Positions 30,809 to 38,818 of a stretch of DNA of 55,251 nt are shown one piece after another. Below the pieces are notes generated by a model that worked only from the letters and a program-made list of their open reading frames with translations, was not told the DNA's origin and did no database searches. This stretch comes from Rathayibacter sp. SD072 (GTDB lineage: Bacteria > Actinomycetota > Actinomycetes > Actinomycetales > Microbacteriaceae). Both the position numbers and the translations under genes were made by a program. The stretch lies in NCBI RefSeq assembly GCF_017355185.1, contig NZ_JADILJ010000025.1, positions 1-55,251 of the forward strand, in the 5' to 3' direction. Each line of letters starts with the position of its first letter. Position 1 is the stretch's first letter.

Positions 30809-32026
30809 ATGCCCGATCCCCGCAGGCACGCCGCGGAGGGTGGTCGGCGCACCGGCGCCCTCCTGCTCGCTCTCCTCGCCCCGCCCGCTCTCGCCGCGAC
30901 GCTCGCCCTGGCGGCGTCGGCCCTCGTCACCGCCTTCCTGCGCGGGGTCGTGATCCCGCCGTCGCGACGGAGCGAGGACACGAGAGTCCTGGACGTACGG
31001 CCCGACGCGCGCGAGATCGTCCTCGCGGCCGGGCCGGAGACGACCGTGAAGGGCGGCTTCAGCCTCTGGTTCGACGGCGGCCGGGGCCACGCCCGCGTCG
31101 GTCGGATCCTCGCCACCGGTGCGGGCAGGGTCGTGCGCGAGCTCGAGACGGTGGATCGGGGACGGCTGCGCGCCGGTGCCCGCGCGCGCATCAACGGCTG
31201 GCTGTTCCTGTCGCCGCGCCAGACGCAGGTGCCGTTCACGGCGGAGCAGGTCCCGACCCAGTACGGCCCCGCGCCCGCCTGGCTCTTCCCGGGCGGCGAC
31301 GGGACGACGTGGGCGATCCACGTGCACGGCCGCGCCACCCACCGGGAGGAGACGCTCCGCGGCGTCCCGGTCCTCCACCGCGCAGGGCTGACCTCCCTCG
31401 TCGTCTCCTACCGCAACGACGGCGACGCCCCCTCGAGCCCGGACGGACGCTACGGCCTCGGTGACACCGAATGGCGGGACGTGGACGCCGCGATCCGCTT
31501 CGCCCAGGAGCGGGGCGCCCGCGACGTGGTGCTCGTGGGCTGGTCGATGGGCGGGGCGATCGCCCTGCAGACGGTGCTGCGCTCGCCCCGGCGGCACCTG
31601 ATCGCCGGACTCGTCCTCGACTCCCCGGTCATCGACTGGCACGAGACCCTGCGCGGCCAGGCGCGGCTGCGGGGGATCCCGCCGGTGATCGCGGCGCTCG
31701 CCCTGACCGCCATGCAGAGCCCGCTGTCGACCGCCCTCACCGGGCAGAGCGCCGTCGTGCCGCTCGCGGACCTCGACCTCGTGTCCCGCGCCGACGAGCT
31801 CACGACTCCGGTCCTCCTCCTGCACAGCGTCGACGACGACTTCGTGCCGAGCGGGCCCTCCGAGGCGCTCGCGGCGGCGCGCCCCGATCTCGTCGAGCTC
31901 GTGCTGGTGCAGGGTGCTCGGCACACCAGGATCTGGAACGACGACCCCGGCCGCTGGGAGCGGGCCGTCGAGGGCTGGCTGCGGCGGCAGGCGCTCAGCG
32001 GGTCCGCGTCCAGCGCGCATAGGTGA
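30809..32026 (+). CDS. Alpha/beta hydrolase, membrane-anchored
   Basis: 405 aa. One N-terminal hydrophobic segment (ALLLALLAPPALAATLALAA) anchors the protein; a beta-rich region follows, then a hydrolase domain. The serine elbow is VGWSMGGA, the acid is likely in HSVDDDFVP, and the histidine is in GARHTRIWND. Substrate is unknown; the external domain could act on lipids or peptides. The 3' end overlaps the convergent reductase gene by 32 bp. Leaderless-type TAGAGT lies before the ATG. Confidence 0.83.
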   Translation: MPDPRRHAAEGGRRTGALLLALLAPPALAATLALAASALVTAFLRGVVIPPSRRSEDTRVLDVRPDAREIVLAAGPETTVKGGFSLWFDGGRGHARVGRILATGAGRVVRELETVDRGRLRAGARARINGWLFLSPRQTQVPFTAEQVPTQYGPAPAWLFPGGDGTTWAIHVHGRATHREETLRGVPVLHRAGLTSLVVSYRNDGDAPSSPDGRYGLGDTEWRDVDAAIRFAQERGARDVVLVGWSMGGAIALQTVLRSPRRHLIAGLVLDSPVIDWHETLRGQARLRGIPPVIAALALTAMQSPLSTALTGQSAVVPLADLDLVSRADELTTPVLLLHSVDDDFVPSGPSEALAAARPDLVELVLVQGARHTRIWNDDPGRWERAVEGWLRRQALSGSASSAHR

Positions 32027-32699
32027 AGCCGGCGTCGTCGACGGCGAGGCGCTCGAGCGAGTAGGAGTCGTCGCCGACCGCTCCGGTCGCGGCGACGGGC
32101 AGCCCGGGGAGGACGACGCGCGGAGCGGTGGTCAGGCAGATCTCGTCCACGAGTCCGGAGGCGAGGAGCTGGCCGGACAGCGAGGCGCCGCCCTCGCAGA
32201 CGACGCGGTCCAGACCGAGCGCGGCCAGGGCGGCGAGCACGTCCTCGACGCGCATCCGCCCGTCCCGAGCGGGGACGTGCACGACCTCGGCACCGTCGGG
32301 GACCGCGGCGGGAGAGTGGAGCGACTCGGGGACGAGGAGGAGCACACGAGCACCTTCTTGCAGCTCCAACCGGTGACCGGCGAGATCGCCGCTCGAGGAG
32401 ACGATCGCCAGCGGGACCCGCCGGGGGACGCGGTAGCCCTCGGCCCGGACGCTCGCGGCGCCGACGAGGACCACCTGCGCCTGCGCGCGGATCACTCCGA
32501 GGATCGTGCGGTCGACGCGATTGGTGAGCGTCTCGCTCGTGCCGTCCGAGCCGATGCTCGAGCCGTTCACGCTCGCGATCATGTTCAGTCGGACGCGCAC
32601 CGAGTCGGAGGGCCGGTACGCGTCCTCGACCGCCGCTCGGGCGCCGTCGTCCCCCAGGCGGACCGCGGGTCCCGCGGGGACGAGCGGCTGGAGGATCAC
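31995..32699 (-). CDS. Pyrimidine reductase family protein (RibD C-terminal domain)
   Basis: 234 aa. RVRLNMIASVNGSSIGSDGTSE, VLVGAASVRAEGYR and VVCEGGASLSGQLL are the RibD/DHFR-fold signatures, with NADPH-binding EGGxSL. It lacks a deaminase domain, so by itself it resembles a riboflavin-pathway-type reductase of unproven substrate. The GTG start overlaps the sufE stop in GTGA; the longer frame to 32969 is shadow coding. Confidence 0.82.
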   Translation of the reverse strand: MILQPLVPAGPAVRLGDDGARAAVEDAYRPSDSVRVRLNMIASVNGSSIGSDGTSETLTNRVDRTILGVIRAQAQVVLVGAASVRAEGYRVPRRVPLAIVSSSGDLAGHRLELQEGARVLLLVPESLHSPAAVPDGAEVVHVPARDGRMRVEDVLAALAALGLDRVVCEGGASLSGQLLASGLVDEICLTTAPRVVLPGLPVAATGAVGDDSYSLERLAVDDAGFTYARWTRTR

Positions 32700-33136
32700 G
32701 CGGCCAGGTGGGCGCGGATCTGGCGCTTGGTGCGGCCGAGCAGGGCGCTCATCCCGCGCAGGCGCAACGGCGAGACGGCCTCGGACAGGCCGATCGTCTG
32801 GGGGAAGTCGTCGGGGACGGCCAGGACCTGCTCCGGCGTCAGTGCGTCGAGCCCCTGAGCGAGGATCGAGGCGAATCCACGGGTCGTGGGAGCCTCCCGC
32901 GGCGCGGTGGCGTGCAGGTGGATCACGTCGCCGTCGAACTCCACGACGATGAAGACGGGGGACTGGCACTCCTCGACCCGCTCGAAGAGATCCGGGTGAT
33001 CGCGGTAGCGCTCGGGCAGCTCGGGGAGGTCGTTCGAGAACTCGAGGAGGAGCTGCAGCCGCTCCGGCTTCTCGAGGGCGAGGAACTCGTCGCGGATGTC
33101 GCGCAGAGCAGCGGGCAGCAGGTCGTCGGAAGTCAT
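32696..33136 (-). CDS. sufE: SufE-like cysteine desulfuration protein
   Basis: 146 aa. The acceptor cysteine is in RVEECQSPVFIVV (C57), matching the CQS motif of SufE, which takes persulfide sulfur from SufS-type desulfurases. TAPREAPTTRGFASIL and SALLGRTKRQIRAHL are family blocks. I prefer the ATG at 33136, with GAGAGG at 9-nt spacing, over the ATG at 33145, where GAGAGG directly abuts the codon. It is next to a sulfurtransferase, which suggests linked sulfur handling. Confidence 0.87.
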   Translation of the reverse strand: MTSDDLLPAALRDIRDEFLALEKPERLQLLLEFSNDLPELPERYRDHPDLFERVEECQSPVFIVVEFDGDVIHLHATAPREAPTTRGFASILAQGLDALTPEQVLAVPDDFPQTIGLSEAVSPLRLRGMSALLGRTKRQIRAHLAA

Positions 33137-33157
33137 CCCGTCCATCCTCTCAGAGCA

Positions 33158-33190
33158 GGAGACCCCGGCCGCGGAGCGGTCGGGGTCTCC
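33158..33190 (-). terminator. Strong hairpin between the sulfurtransferase gene and sufE
   Basis: The 13-bp stem (GGAGACCCCGGCC with GGTCGGGGTCTCC, one G.T wobble) has a 7-nt loop and lies in the 55-bp gap between two same-strand genes. There is no T-run. It may terminate or attenuate before sufE. Confidence 0.55.
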
Positions 33191-33200
33191 TGGACGACGG

Positions 33201-34103
33201 TCAGCGGGCCGCGGGGGCCTCGCCGGGCTCGGAGCCCTTGACGATGGGGACGCGCACAGCGCTGCCCCACTCGGTCCACGAGCCGTCGTAGTTGCGGACG
33301 CCCTCGAAGCCGAGGAGGTGGGTGAGCACGAACCACGTGTGCGACGAGCGCTCGCCGATGCGGCAGTAGGCGATCACGGTGTCGCCGTCCTGCAGGCCGG
33401 CTCCGTCGCGGTAGATGCCGTTCAGCTCGTCCAGCGGTCGGAACGTGCCGTCCTCGGCGGCGGCCTTGCCCCACGGCACGTTCTGCGCGCTCGGGATGTG
33501 GCCCGCGCGCAGTGCCCCCTCCTCCGGGTACGCCGGCGCCGTGGTGCGCTCGCCCGAGAACTCCTCGGCGGAGCGGACGTCGATCAGCGGGTTGCCGAAG
33601 TGCGCGAGGACGTCCTCCTTGAACGCGCGGACGTCCGCGTCGCGGCGCTCGACGACGGGGTACTCGACCGCGTCGGGCGCGGACGCGTCCGTCGTGACGG
33701 GGCGGCCGTCGGCGATCCACTTGTCGCGGCCGCCGTCCAGGAGACGGACGTCCTCGTGACCGAAGAGGGTGAACACCCAGAGGGCGTAGGCGGCCCACCA
33801 GTTGTTCTTGTCGCCGTAGACGACGACGGTCGTGTCGCGGGCGATGCCCTTGGCGCCGAGGAGGGCGGCGAAGGCCGCGCCGTCGATGTAGTCGCGCTCG
33901 ACCGGGTCGTTGAGGTCGGTGTGCCAGTCGATCTTCACCGATCCCGGGATGTGGCCGGTCTCGTACAGCAGGACGTCCTCGTCGGACTCGACGACCACGA
34001 GACCCGGGGTGCCGAGCCGTTGCTCGAGCCACTCACCGCTGACGAGTCGTTCGGGGTGCGCGTAGGCGGCGAACTTCGGCGACGGATCGAGTTCAACGGA
34101 CAA
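33201..34103 (-). CDS. Thiosulfate/3-mercaptopyruvate sulfurtransferase (tandem rhodanese)
   Basis: 300 aa, two rhodanese domains. The N-terminal inactive domain has [19 protein letters not shown]; the C-terminal domain carries the active loop [12 protein letters not shown] with C247. CRIGERS is the actinobacterial CysA/thiosulfate-type loop. It transfers sulfane sulfur, possibly to the neighbouring SufE (inference). The start is TTG with GGAGG 6 nt upstream; no better start exists before the conserved N-terminus [11 protein letters not shown]. Confidence 0.92.
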   Translation of the reverse strand: MSVELDPSPKFAAYAHPERLVSGEWLEQRLGTPGLVVVESDEDVLLYETGHIPGSVKIDWHTDLNDPVERDYIDGAAFAALLGAKGIARDTTVVVYGDKNNWWAAYALWVFTLFGHEDVRLLDGGRDKWIADGRPVTTDASAPDAVEYPVVERRDADVRAFKEDVLAHFGNPLIDVRSAEEFSGERTTAPAYPEEGALRAGHIPSAQNVPWGKAAAEDGTFRPLDELNGIYRDGAGLQDGDTVIAYCRIGERSSHTWFVLTHLLGFEGVRNYDGSWTEWGSAVRVPIVKGSEPGEAPAAR

Positions 34104-34326
34104 GGAGGACCTCCAGGGTGGTGCGCGGAGCGCGGGCGTGAATCCAGGAGCGGGCTACGCTGGAGCCCGCCCTTCAGCGACAGTACGCGCCCCCGAGCGC
34201 GGGTGCACGGAAGGCGCCGTAAGAGTTCGACACAGAGCCGGGAGCCCTCCGGCGCCGGGCCGGACGGTTCGATGCAGAGTCAGACAGAGCGGCCGGCCCC
34301 CTCCGGACGCACGATGCGAGGTGCGC

Positions 34327-35382
34327 GTGATCCCCGACGACGTCCGTTCGACGAGCAGCCTCACGACGCGCTCGCCGCAGATCAGCGGTCACGAGATCGC
34401 CTCGACGCTCGTACCGCCCCGGCAGTTCGAGGGCGCGACCTTCGAGAGCTACCGCCCGGACCCGGAGTACCCCTCGCAGGCCGAGGCCGTCGAGGCTCTG
34501 CGCGCCTTCGCCGCGGGCGGCGGCTCCCGGGGCGGCGGCGGGTTCTTCGGCTTCGGCCGGAAGAAGGCGCCCGAGGTGAAGCCCGGCGTGTACCTCGACG
34601 GCGGCTTCGGCGTCGGCAAGACGCACCTCCTCGCGGCGATCTGGCACGCGGTGCCCGGCCGCACCTACTTCGGCACGTTCATCGAGTACACGGCCCTCGT
34701 GGGGGCGCTGGGCTATGCGGCGACGGTGTCCCTCCTCAAGGGATCGGCGCTGCTCTGCATCGACGAGTTCGAGCTCGACGATCCGGGCGACACGATGCTG
34801 ATGACCCGCCTGCTGGGCGAGCTCGTCGCCTCCGGGACCCGCATCGCGGCCACCTCGAACACGCCGCCGAACGCGCTGGGCGAGGGCCGGTTCGCCGCGG
34901 CCGACTTCCTCCGCGAGATCCACGCGATGGCGGAGCACTTCCAGACCATGCGGATCGACGGGACCGACTACCGCCGCCGCGACATCGAGGGCCACGCCGT
35001 CGTGCGCACGGACGAGGAGATCTCGACCGCGCTCGCGCAGGCGCCCTCCGGAGCGGTCGTCACCGACGACGCCTTCCGCGCGGCCGTCGACCACCTGGGC
35101 TCCGTGCACCCGTCCCGCTACATCAAGGTCATCGACGGCGTGGACGCGATCGTGCTCCGCGACGTCACCGCGCTGACCGATCAGACCGACGCCCTCCGCC
35201 TCGTCGCCTTCATCGACCGCGTCTACGACGCGCAGATCCCCGTCCTCGCCTCGGGTGTGCCGCTGGACGAGGTCTTCGGCGGCGACATGCTCACCGGCGG
35301 CTACCGCAAGAAGTACCTGCGCTCGATGTCCCGGCTCATCGCGCTCACGAGCATGAGCCCTTTCCGGTCGTCCGCTTCGTAG
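34327..35382 (+). CDS. zapE: ZapE / AFG1-family ATPase
   Basis: 351 aa. Walker A is DGGFGVGKTHLLAA (lysine near 98), Walker B is LLCIDEFELDDPGD, and an arginine-finger region follows in TSNTPPNALGEGRFA. ZapE in E. coli acts at the division ring; the actinobacterial role is untested. The frame is open back to 34138 but without family similarity; the GTG giving MIPDDVRSTSSLTTRSP follows a GAGG at 5-nt spacing. It is divergent from the sulfurtransferase across about 220 bp in which I see no clear promoter. Confidence 0.88.
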   Translation: MIPDDVRSTSSLTTRSPQISGHEIASTLVPPRQFEGATFESYRPDPEYPSQAEAVEALRAFAAGGGSRGGGGFFGFGRKKAPEVKPGVYLDGGFGVGKTHLLAAIWHAVPGRTYFGTFIEYTALVGALGYAATVSLLKGSALLCIDEFELDDPGDTMLMTRLLGELVASGTRIAATSNTPPNALGEGRFAAADFLREIHAMAEHFQTMRIDGTDYRRRDIEGHAVVRTDEEISTALAQAPSGAVVTDDAFRAAVDHLGSVHPSRYIKVIDGVDAIVLRDVTALTDQTDALRLVAFIDRVYDAQIPVLASGVPLDEVFGGDMLTGGYRKKYLRSMSRLIALTSMSPFRSSAS

Positions 35383-35439
35383 GATCGGGGGCTCCACGCC
35401 CCGTCGGCGGTCCGGCGCCGAGCGCCTCGGCAGGTCCGT

Positions 35440-35508
35440 GTAACGCGTTGTTCACACGAACGGCTTCCCTGTAACGCGCTCGAAACGCAGGTCCCCTCGA
35501 ACCGAAAC
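35440..35508 (+). promoter_or_regulatory. GlnR-like boxes upstream of amtB
   Basis: GTAAC-N6-GAAAC at 35471-35486 matches the actinobacterial GlnR consensus (GTnAC-N6-GAAAC). A further GAAAC starts 22 bp later (35504), and an upstream GTAAC-N6-TTCAC lies at 35440-35455. Position before an ammonium transporter fits nitrogen control. Confidence 0.55.
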
Positions 35509-35608
35509 GTCGCGCCGCCAGACTGACGGGCGTACTCAAGCGACTCGACTCCGCTGACGCCCAGGCGTTCTCCGGGTCGCTCCTGCGCACCCGAAGAAAG
35601 GTTTCAGA

Positions 35609-36886
35609 ATGGATCAAGGCAACACCGCCTTCCTTCTCATCGCCGCAGCACTCGTGCTGCTGATGACGCCGGGACTGGCGTTCTTCTACGGCGGTCTCGT
35701 CCGGGCGAAGAGCGTCATCAGCATGATGATGCTCAGCTTCGGCGCGATGGGGCTGATCGGAGTCCTCTGGGTCCTCTACGGCTACGCCATCGTGTTCGGC
35801 AACGGCCCCGCGGGCCCCGCCGGCACCGACTCCTTCTTCGGCATCGACGGCTTCCTCGGCATCGACGTCGCGCAGATCGGTCTGCAGGGCGTCTACAACG
35901 ACGCGCTCGCCGAGCAGACCGGCGCCTACCCGACGATCGCCTTCGCCGCGTTCCAGGCCACGTTCGCCATCATCACCGTCGCGCTCATCTCGGGTGCGAT
36001 CGCCGACCGCGCCAAGTTCGGCGCGTGGATGGTCTTCGCCGGCGTCTGGGCCACGGTCGTCTACTTCCCCGTCGCCTCCTGGGTCTTCAACTTCACCGTC
36101 GGCGACGAGGGCGTCGTGGACGGCGGCTGGATCGCCTACAACGTCGGCGCGATCGACTTCGCCGGCGGCACCGCGGTGCACATCAACGCCGGTGCGGCCG
36201 CCCTGGCCCTCGCCCTGGTCCTGGGCAAGCGCGTCAACTTCACCAAGGGCGCGCACCAGCCGCACAACCCGCCGTTCGTGCTGCTCGGCGCGGGTCTGCT
36301 CTGGTTCGGCTGGTTCGGCTTCAACGCGGGCTCGGAGCTCGCGGCCGACGGCATCGCGGCGATCGCGTTCCTGAACACCATCGCCGCTCCCGCCGCCGCG
36401 ATCCTCGGCTGGCTCGTCGTCGAGAAGATCAAGGACGGCAAGCCCACCTCGATCGGCGCCGCCTCGGGCGCCGTCGCAGGTCTCGTCGCGATCACCCCGG
36501 CGTGCGCCAGCCTCTCGCCGTTCTGGGCGATCGTCCTCGGCGTCATCACCGGTGCGGTCTGCGCCCTGGCGATCGACCTCAAGTACCGCCTCGGCTACGA
36601 CGACTCGCTCGATGTGGTCGGCGTCCACCTGGTCGGCGGCCTCATCGGAACGCTCTACATCGGCTTCTTCGGAACCGACGTCGGACTGTTCCTCGGCGGC
36701 GGCTTCGCCCAGCTCGGCGCTCAGGCCCTGGCGGCCTTCACGGTCCTCGCCTACTCGTTCCTCATGACCCTCCTGATCGGCTTCGTGATCCAGAAGACCA
36801 TCGGGTTCCGCGTCAAGAACGAGGACGAGGTCGCCGGGATCGACACCGCGATCCACGGCGAGGCGGGCTACGTCCTCGCGGACTGA
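35609..36886 (+). CDS. amtB: Ammonium transporter (Amt/MEP/Rh)
   Basis: 425 aa with eleven or so membrane helices. The pore histidines sit in VHINAGAAALALAL and VVGVHLVGGLIGTL; other family blocks are FFYGGLVRAKSVISMM, NPPFVLLGAGLLWFGWFGFNAGSE and ITPACASLSPFWA. AGAAAGG precedes the ATG. Unlike many loci, no glnK or glnD follows; a strong terminator ends the unit. The upstream GlnR-like boxes suggest induction by nitrogen limitation. Confidence 0.95.
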   Translation: MDQGNTAFLLIAAALVLLMTPGLAFFYGGLVRAKSVISMMMLSFGAMGLIGVLWVLYGYAIVFGNGPAGPAGTDSFFGIDGFLGIDVAQIGLQGVYNDALAEQTGAYPTIAFAAFQATFAIITVALISGAIADRAKFGAWMVFAGVWATVVYFPVASWVFNFTVGDEGVVDGGWIAYNVGAIDFAGGTAVHINAGAAALALALVLGKRVNFTKGAHQPHNPPFVLLGAGLLWFGWFGFNAGSELAADGIAAIAFLNTIAAPAAAILGWLVVEKIKDGKPTSIGAASGAVAGLVAITPACASLSPFWAIVLGVITGAVCALAIDLKYRLGYDDSLDVVGVHLVGGLIGTLYIGFFGTDVGLFLGGGFAQLGAQALAAFTVLAYSFLMTLLIGFVIQKTIGFRVKNEDEVAGIDTAIHGEAGYVLAD

Positions 36887-36910
36887 CCCCTCCACTCCGC
36901 ACTGCACCCG

Positions 36911-36944
36911 ACGGGGTGCCGCCCTCTCGAGGGCGGCACCCCGT
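36911..36944 (+). terminator. Terminator of amtB
   Basis: A 16-bp perfect stem (ACGGGGTGCCGCCCTC and its complement) with a minimal loop lies 24 nt after the stop and is followed by a TCCCGTTCCC tail. It is the strongest hairpin in the window. Confidence 0.85.
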
Positions 36945-36976
36945 TCCCGTTCCCGCGCGCGGCCGTGCTTCCGGGC

Positions 36977-36982
36977 TAGGGT
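36977..36982 (+). promoter_or_regulatory. -10 box TAGGGT of the PemK-like gene, leaderless layout
   Basis: TANNNT is followed by exactly 6 nt and then GTG. Confidence 0.5.
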
Positions 36983-36988
36983 TCCCGG

Positions 36989-37519
36989 GTGACTTCCTCA
37001 CGCTCCGTCGTGTCCCTGCTCCTCCGACTCCTCGGCCGCACCGTCGCGCCGAGGCCCGACGCGGGACCGCCGGCGCAGCGTCCCTTCCTGACGCCCACGG
37101 CGACCACTCCCGGCGCGAGCGGCGTCGGCCGCACCGTCGAGGTCGACCCCGCCCGCCTCCGCGGGGTGCACGCGGGCTACGCGCCCACTGCCGACGGCGA
37201 TCCCGACCCGGGCGAGATCGTCTGGACCTGGGTGCCCTACGAGGAGGACGACGGGCGCGGCAAGGACCGCCCGGTGCTCGTCCTCGCGGTCGAGAAGGCC
37301 GGTACGGTGCTGGCGGTGCGCTTGAGCTCCAAGCAGCACGACGGCTACCTGCCGGTCGGCACCGGGGAGTGGGACGCCGAGGGGCGGCCGAGCTGGGTCG
37401 ATCCGGAGCGGGTCTTCCGCATCCACCCCGCCGGTATGCGCCGCGAGGGCGCGGTGCTCGAGCGCTCGCGCTTCGACACCGTCGCCAGGACCGTCTCGGC
37501 GCGCTACGGCTGGCGCTGA
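36989..37519 (+). CDS. MazF/PemK-like (CcdB-fold) protein
   Basis: 176 aa. After about 70 residues of poorly conserved, Pro/Ala-rich N-terminus, PGEIVWTWVPYEEDDGRGKDRPV followed by LVLAVE resembles the N-terminal strand-loop-strand of MazF/PemK toxins (GEIVW...RPVLVL). DPERVFRIHPAGMRREG follows. No antitoxin-sized gene lies beside it, so it may be a solitary or domesticated member and not an active toxin. GTG start with a -10 box 6 nt upstream. It converges on the SGNH gene with a 10-bp gap. Confidence 0.68.
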   Translation: MTSSRSVVSLLLRLLGRTVAPRPDAGPPAQRPFLTPTATTPGASGVGRTVEVDPARLRGVHAGYAPTADGDPDPGEIVWTWVPYEEDDGRGKDRPVLVLAVEKAGTVLAVRLSSKQHDGYLPVGTGEWDAEGRPSWVDPERVFRIHPAGMRREGAVLERSRFDTVARTVSARYGWR

Positions 37520-37529
37520 CCGTCCGGCC

Positions 37530-38288
37530 TCAGCCGATCGGATCGATCGGGACGAACTCCGGGTACTTCGCCGTGCGGCCGTCCCCCGAGGAGGTGCCGG
37601 TGAGGCGACGGCGCACCCAGGGTGCGACGTGCTCCCGGTAGTAGCGCGCGGACCCGAGTCGCGACGCCTGATCCGACGGCATCTCCCGCCACTGGGACGG
37701 GGGAGTGAGTCCCAGTGAGCCGAGCACCTTCGAGGCGACGCGGTGGTGGCCCCGCGGTCCCATGTGCAGCCGGTCCTCCGACCACATCCGGGGGTTCTGG
37801 AACGCGGGGTCGTTCCAGTTGTCGGCGACCACGACGTCGTCGCGGGCCTCGATCCGGCGCAGCACCGCGCTCGTCAGTGCGTCTCCGCGCCGCTTGATCA
37901 TCCGGCCGAGGGGGAGCCTGGCCGAGGGGTCGGCTCCGGCGAGCGCGATCAGGACGACGCCCTCCTCGTCGCAGCGCTGCAGCACTCGCGAATAGGAGTC
38001 GGCGATGCGCTCGATGTCGGCGCGCGGCCGCAGCATGTCGTTCCCGCCCCCGTTGAAGGAGAGGTGAGTGGGCTCGAGCGCGAGAGCGGCCTCGAGCTGC
38101 TCCTCGACGATGGGGCGGATGAGCCGACCGCGGATCGCGAGATTGGCGTACTCGATCCGCTCGCCCCTCGCCTCGGCCCAACCCTGCGCGGCGAGATCGG
38201 CCCAGCCCCGGGTCGATCCGTCGGGCAGCTCGTCGCCGACGCCCTCGGTGAAGGAGTCGCCGATCGCGACGTAGCGGACGGCGGTCAT
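37530..38288 (-). CDS. SGNH/GDSL-family hydrolase
   Basis: 252 aa. All SGNH blocks are present: YVAIGDSFTEGVGD (Ser), the block II region around IRGRL, FNGGGNDML (block III Gly/Asn) and SEDRLHMGPRGHHR (Asp and His of the triad). It is likely a cytosolic esterase or lipase; there is no signal peptide. The frame extends to 38441, but the conserved N-terminus is MTAVRYVAIGDSF with GGGGAG upstream. TACAGT at 38318-38323 is a plausible -10 with a leader of about 23 nt. Confidence 0.88.
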   Translation of the reverse strand: MTAVRYVAIGDSFTEGVGDELPDGSTRGWADLAAQGWAEARGERIEYANLAIRGRLIRPIVEEQLEAALALEPTHLSFNGGGNDMLRPRADIERIADSYSRVLQRCDEEGVVLIALAGADPSARLPLGRMIKRRGDALTSAVLRRIEARDDVVVADNWNDPAFQNPRMWSEDRLHMGPRGHHRVASKVLGSLGLTPPSQWREMPSDQASRLGSARYYREHVAPWVRRRLTGTSSGDGRTAKYPEFVPIDPIG

Positions 38289-38317
38289 CGATGAACTCCC
38301 CAGCGGCGCATCATGGC

Positions 38318-38323
38318 ACTGTA
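38318..38323 (-). promoter_or_regulatory. -10 box TACAGT of the SGNH hydrolase gene
   Basis: TANNNT lies 29 nt before the ATG, with GGGGAG between, so this would be a short leadered mRNA. Confidence 0.35.
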
Positions 38324-38376
38324 GCGGGCGGGTGCTGGACGCGTCCGGGGGGTCGACGCCGGCCGCGGTCGCGGGG

Positions 38377-38772
38377 TCAGTGCTCCCAGCCGACCAGCCA
38401 GGACACGCCGTACCGGTCCCGCACCCGTCCGTCGGTCGCACCCCACGGCCTCGCCTCGAGAGGGTCGACGACCCGGCCGTCCTCGGCGAGGGCGTCGAAC
38501 CAGCGTGCGAGGACGTCCGGCGCCGCCGTGCCGAGGAGTGCGAAGAGCACGCCCTCGAGATGCAGCGGCTCCTCGCCGACCGCGGTGTCGGAGCCGGCGA
38601 GCGACACCGGCCCCGTGAGCACGCCGTGGGCGATCAGCCCACCCGGGCCGTCGGTGCGACCGAACTGCTCGAAGGTGTGCAGCGACAGGTCGCCGCCGAA
38701 GACGTCCCGGTAGAAGCCGAGGGCGTCGCGCGCAGTGCCGGGGAACGCGAGGTAGGGGAGCGGAGCGGTCAT
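38377..38772 (-). CDS. VOC-family protein (PhnB-like)
   Basis: 131 aa. PYLAFPGTARDALGFYRDVFGG and the C-terminal WGATDGRVRDRYGVSWLV are typical of PhnB/glyoxalase-bleomycin-resistance-like proteins; no enzyme activity can be assigned. The start is the ATG at 38772 rather than the GTG at 38781, because TAGGGT lies 7 nt before this ATG and overlaps the GTG. Confidence 0.83.
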   Translation of the reverse strand: MTAPLPYLAFPGTARDALGFYRDVFGGDLSLHTFEQFGRTDGPGGLIAHGVLTGPVSLAGSDTAVGEEPLHLEGVLFALLGTAAPDVLARWFDALAEDGRVVDPLEARPWGATDGRVRDRYGVSWLVGWEH

Positions 38773-38779
38773 GACGGTC

Positions 38780-38785
38780 ACCCTA
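38780..38785 (-). promoter_or_regulatory. -10 box TAGGGT of the VOC gene, leaderless layout
   Basis: TANNNT is followed by 7 nt and then ATG. It overlaps the alternative GTG start and so argues against it. Confidence 0.45.
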
Positions 38786-38818
38786 GGACGCGGCTGTCCC
38801 TGTCGGCGAGCGCCTGCT

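Noticed and set aside
31995-32026. The 32-bp overlap between hydrolase and reductase as a frameshift or wrong stop
   Set aside because: Both C-termini are ordinary in length, and neighbouring convergent genes also overlap or touch.
38773-38781. GTG at 38781 as start of the VOC gene
   Set aside because: It overlaps the TAGGGT box placed 7 nt before the ATG at 38772, and the three added residues are not conserved.
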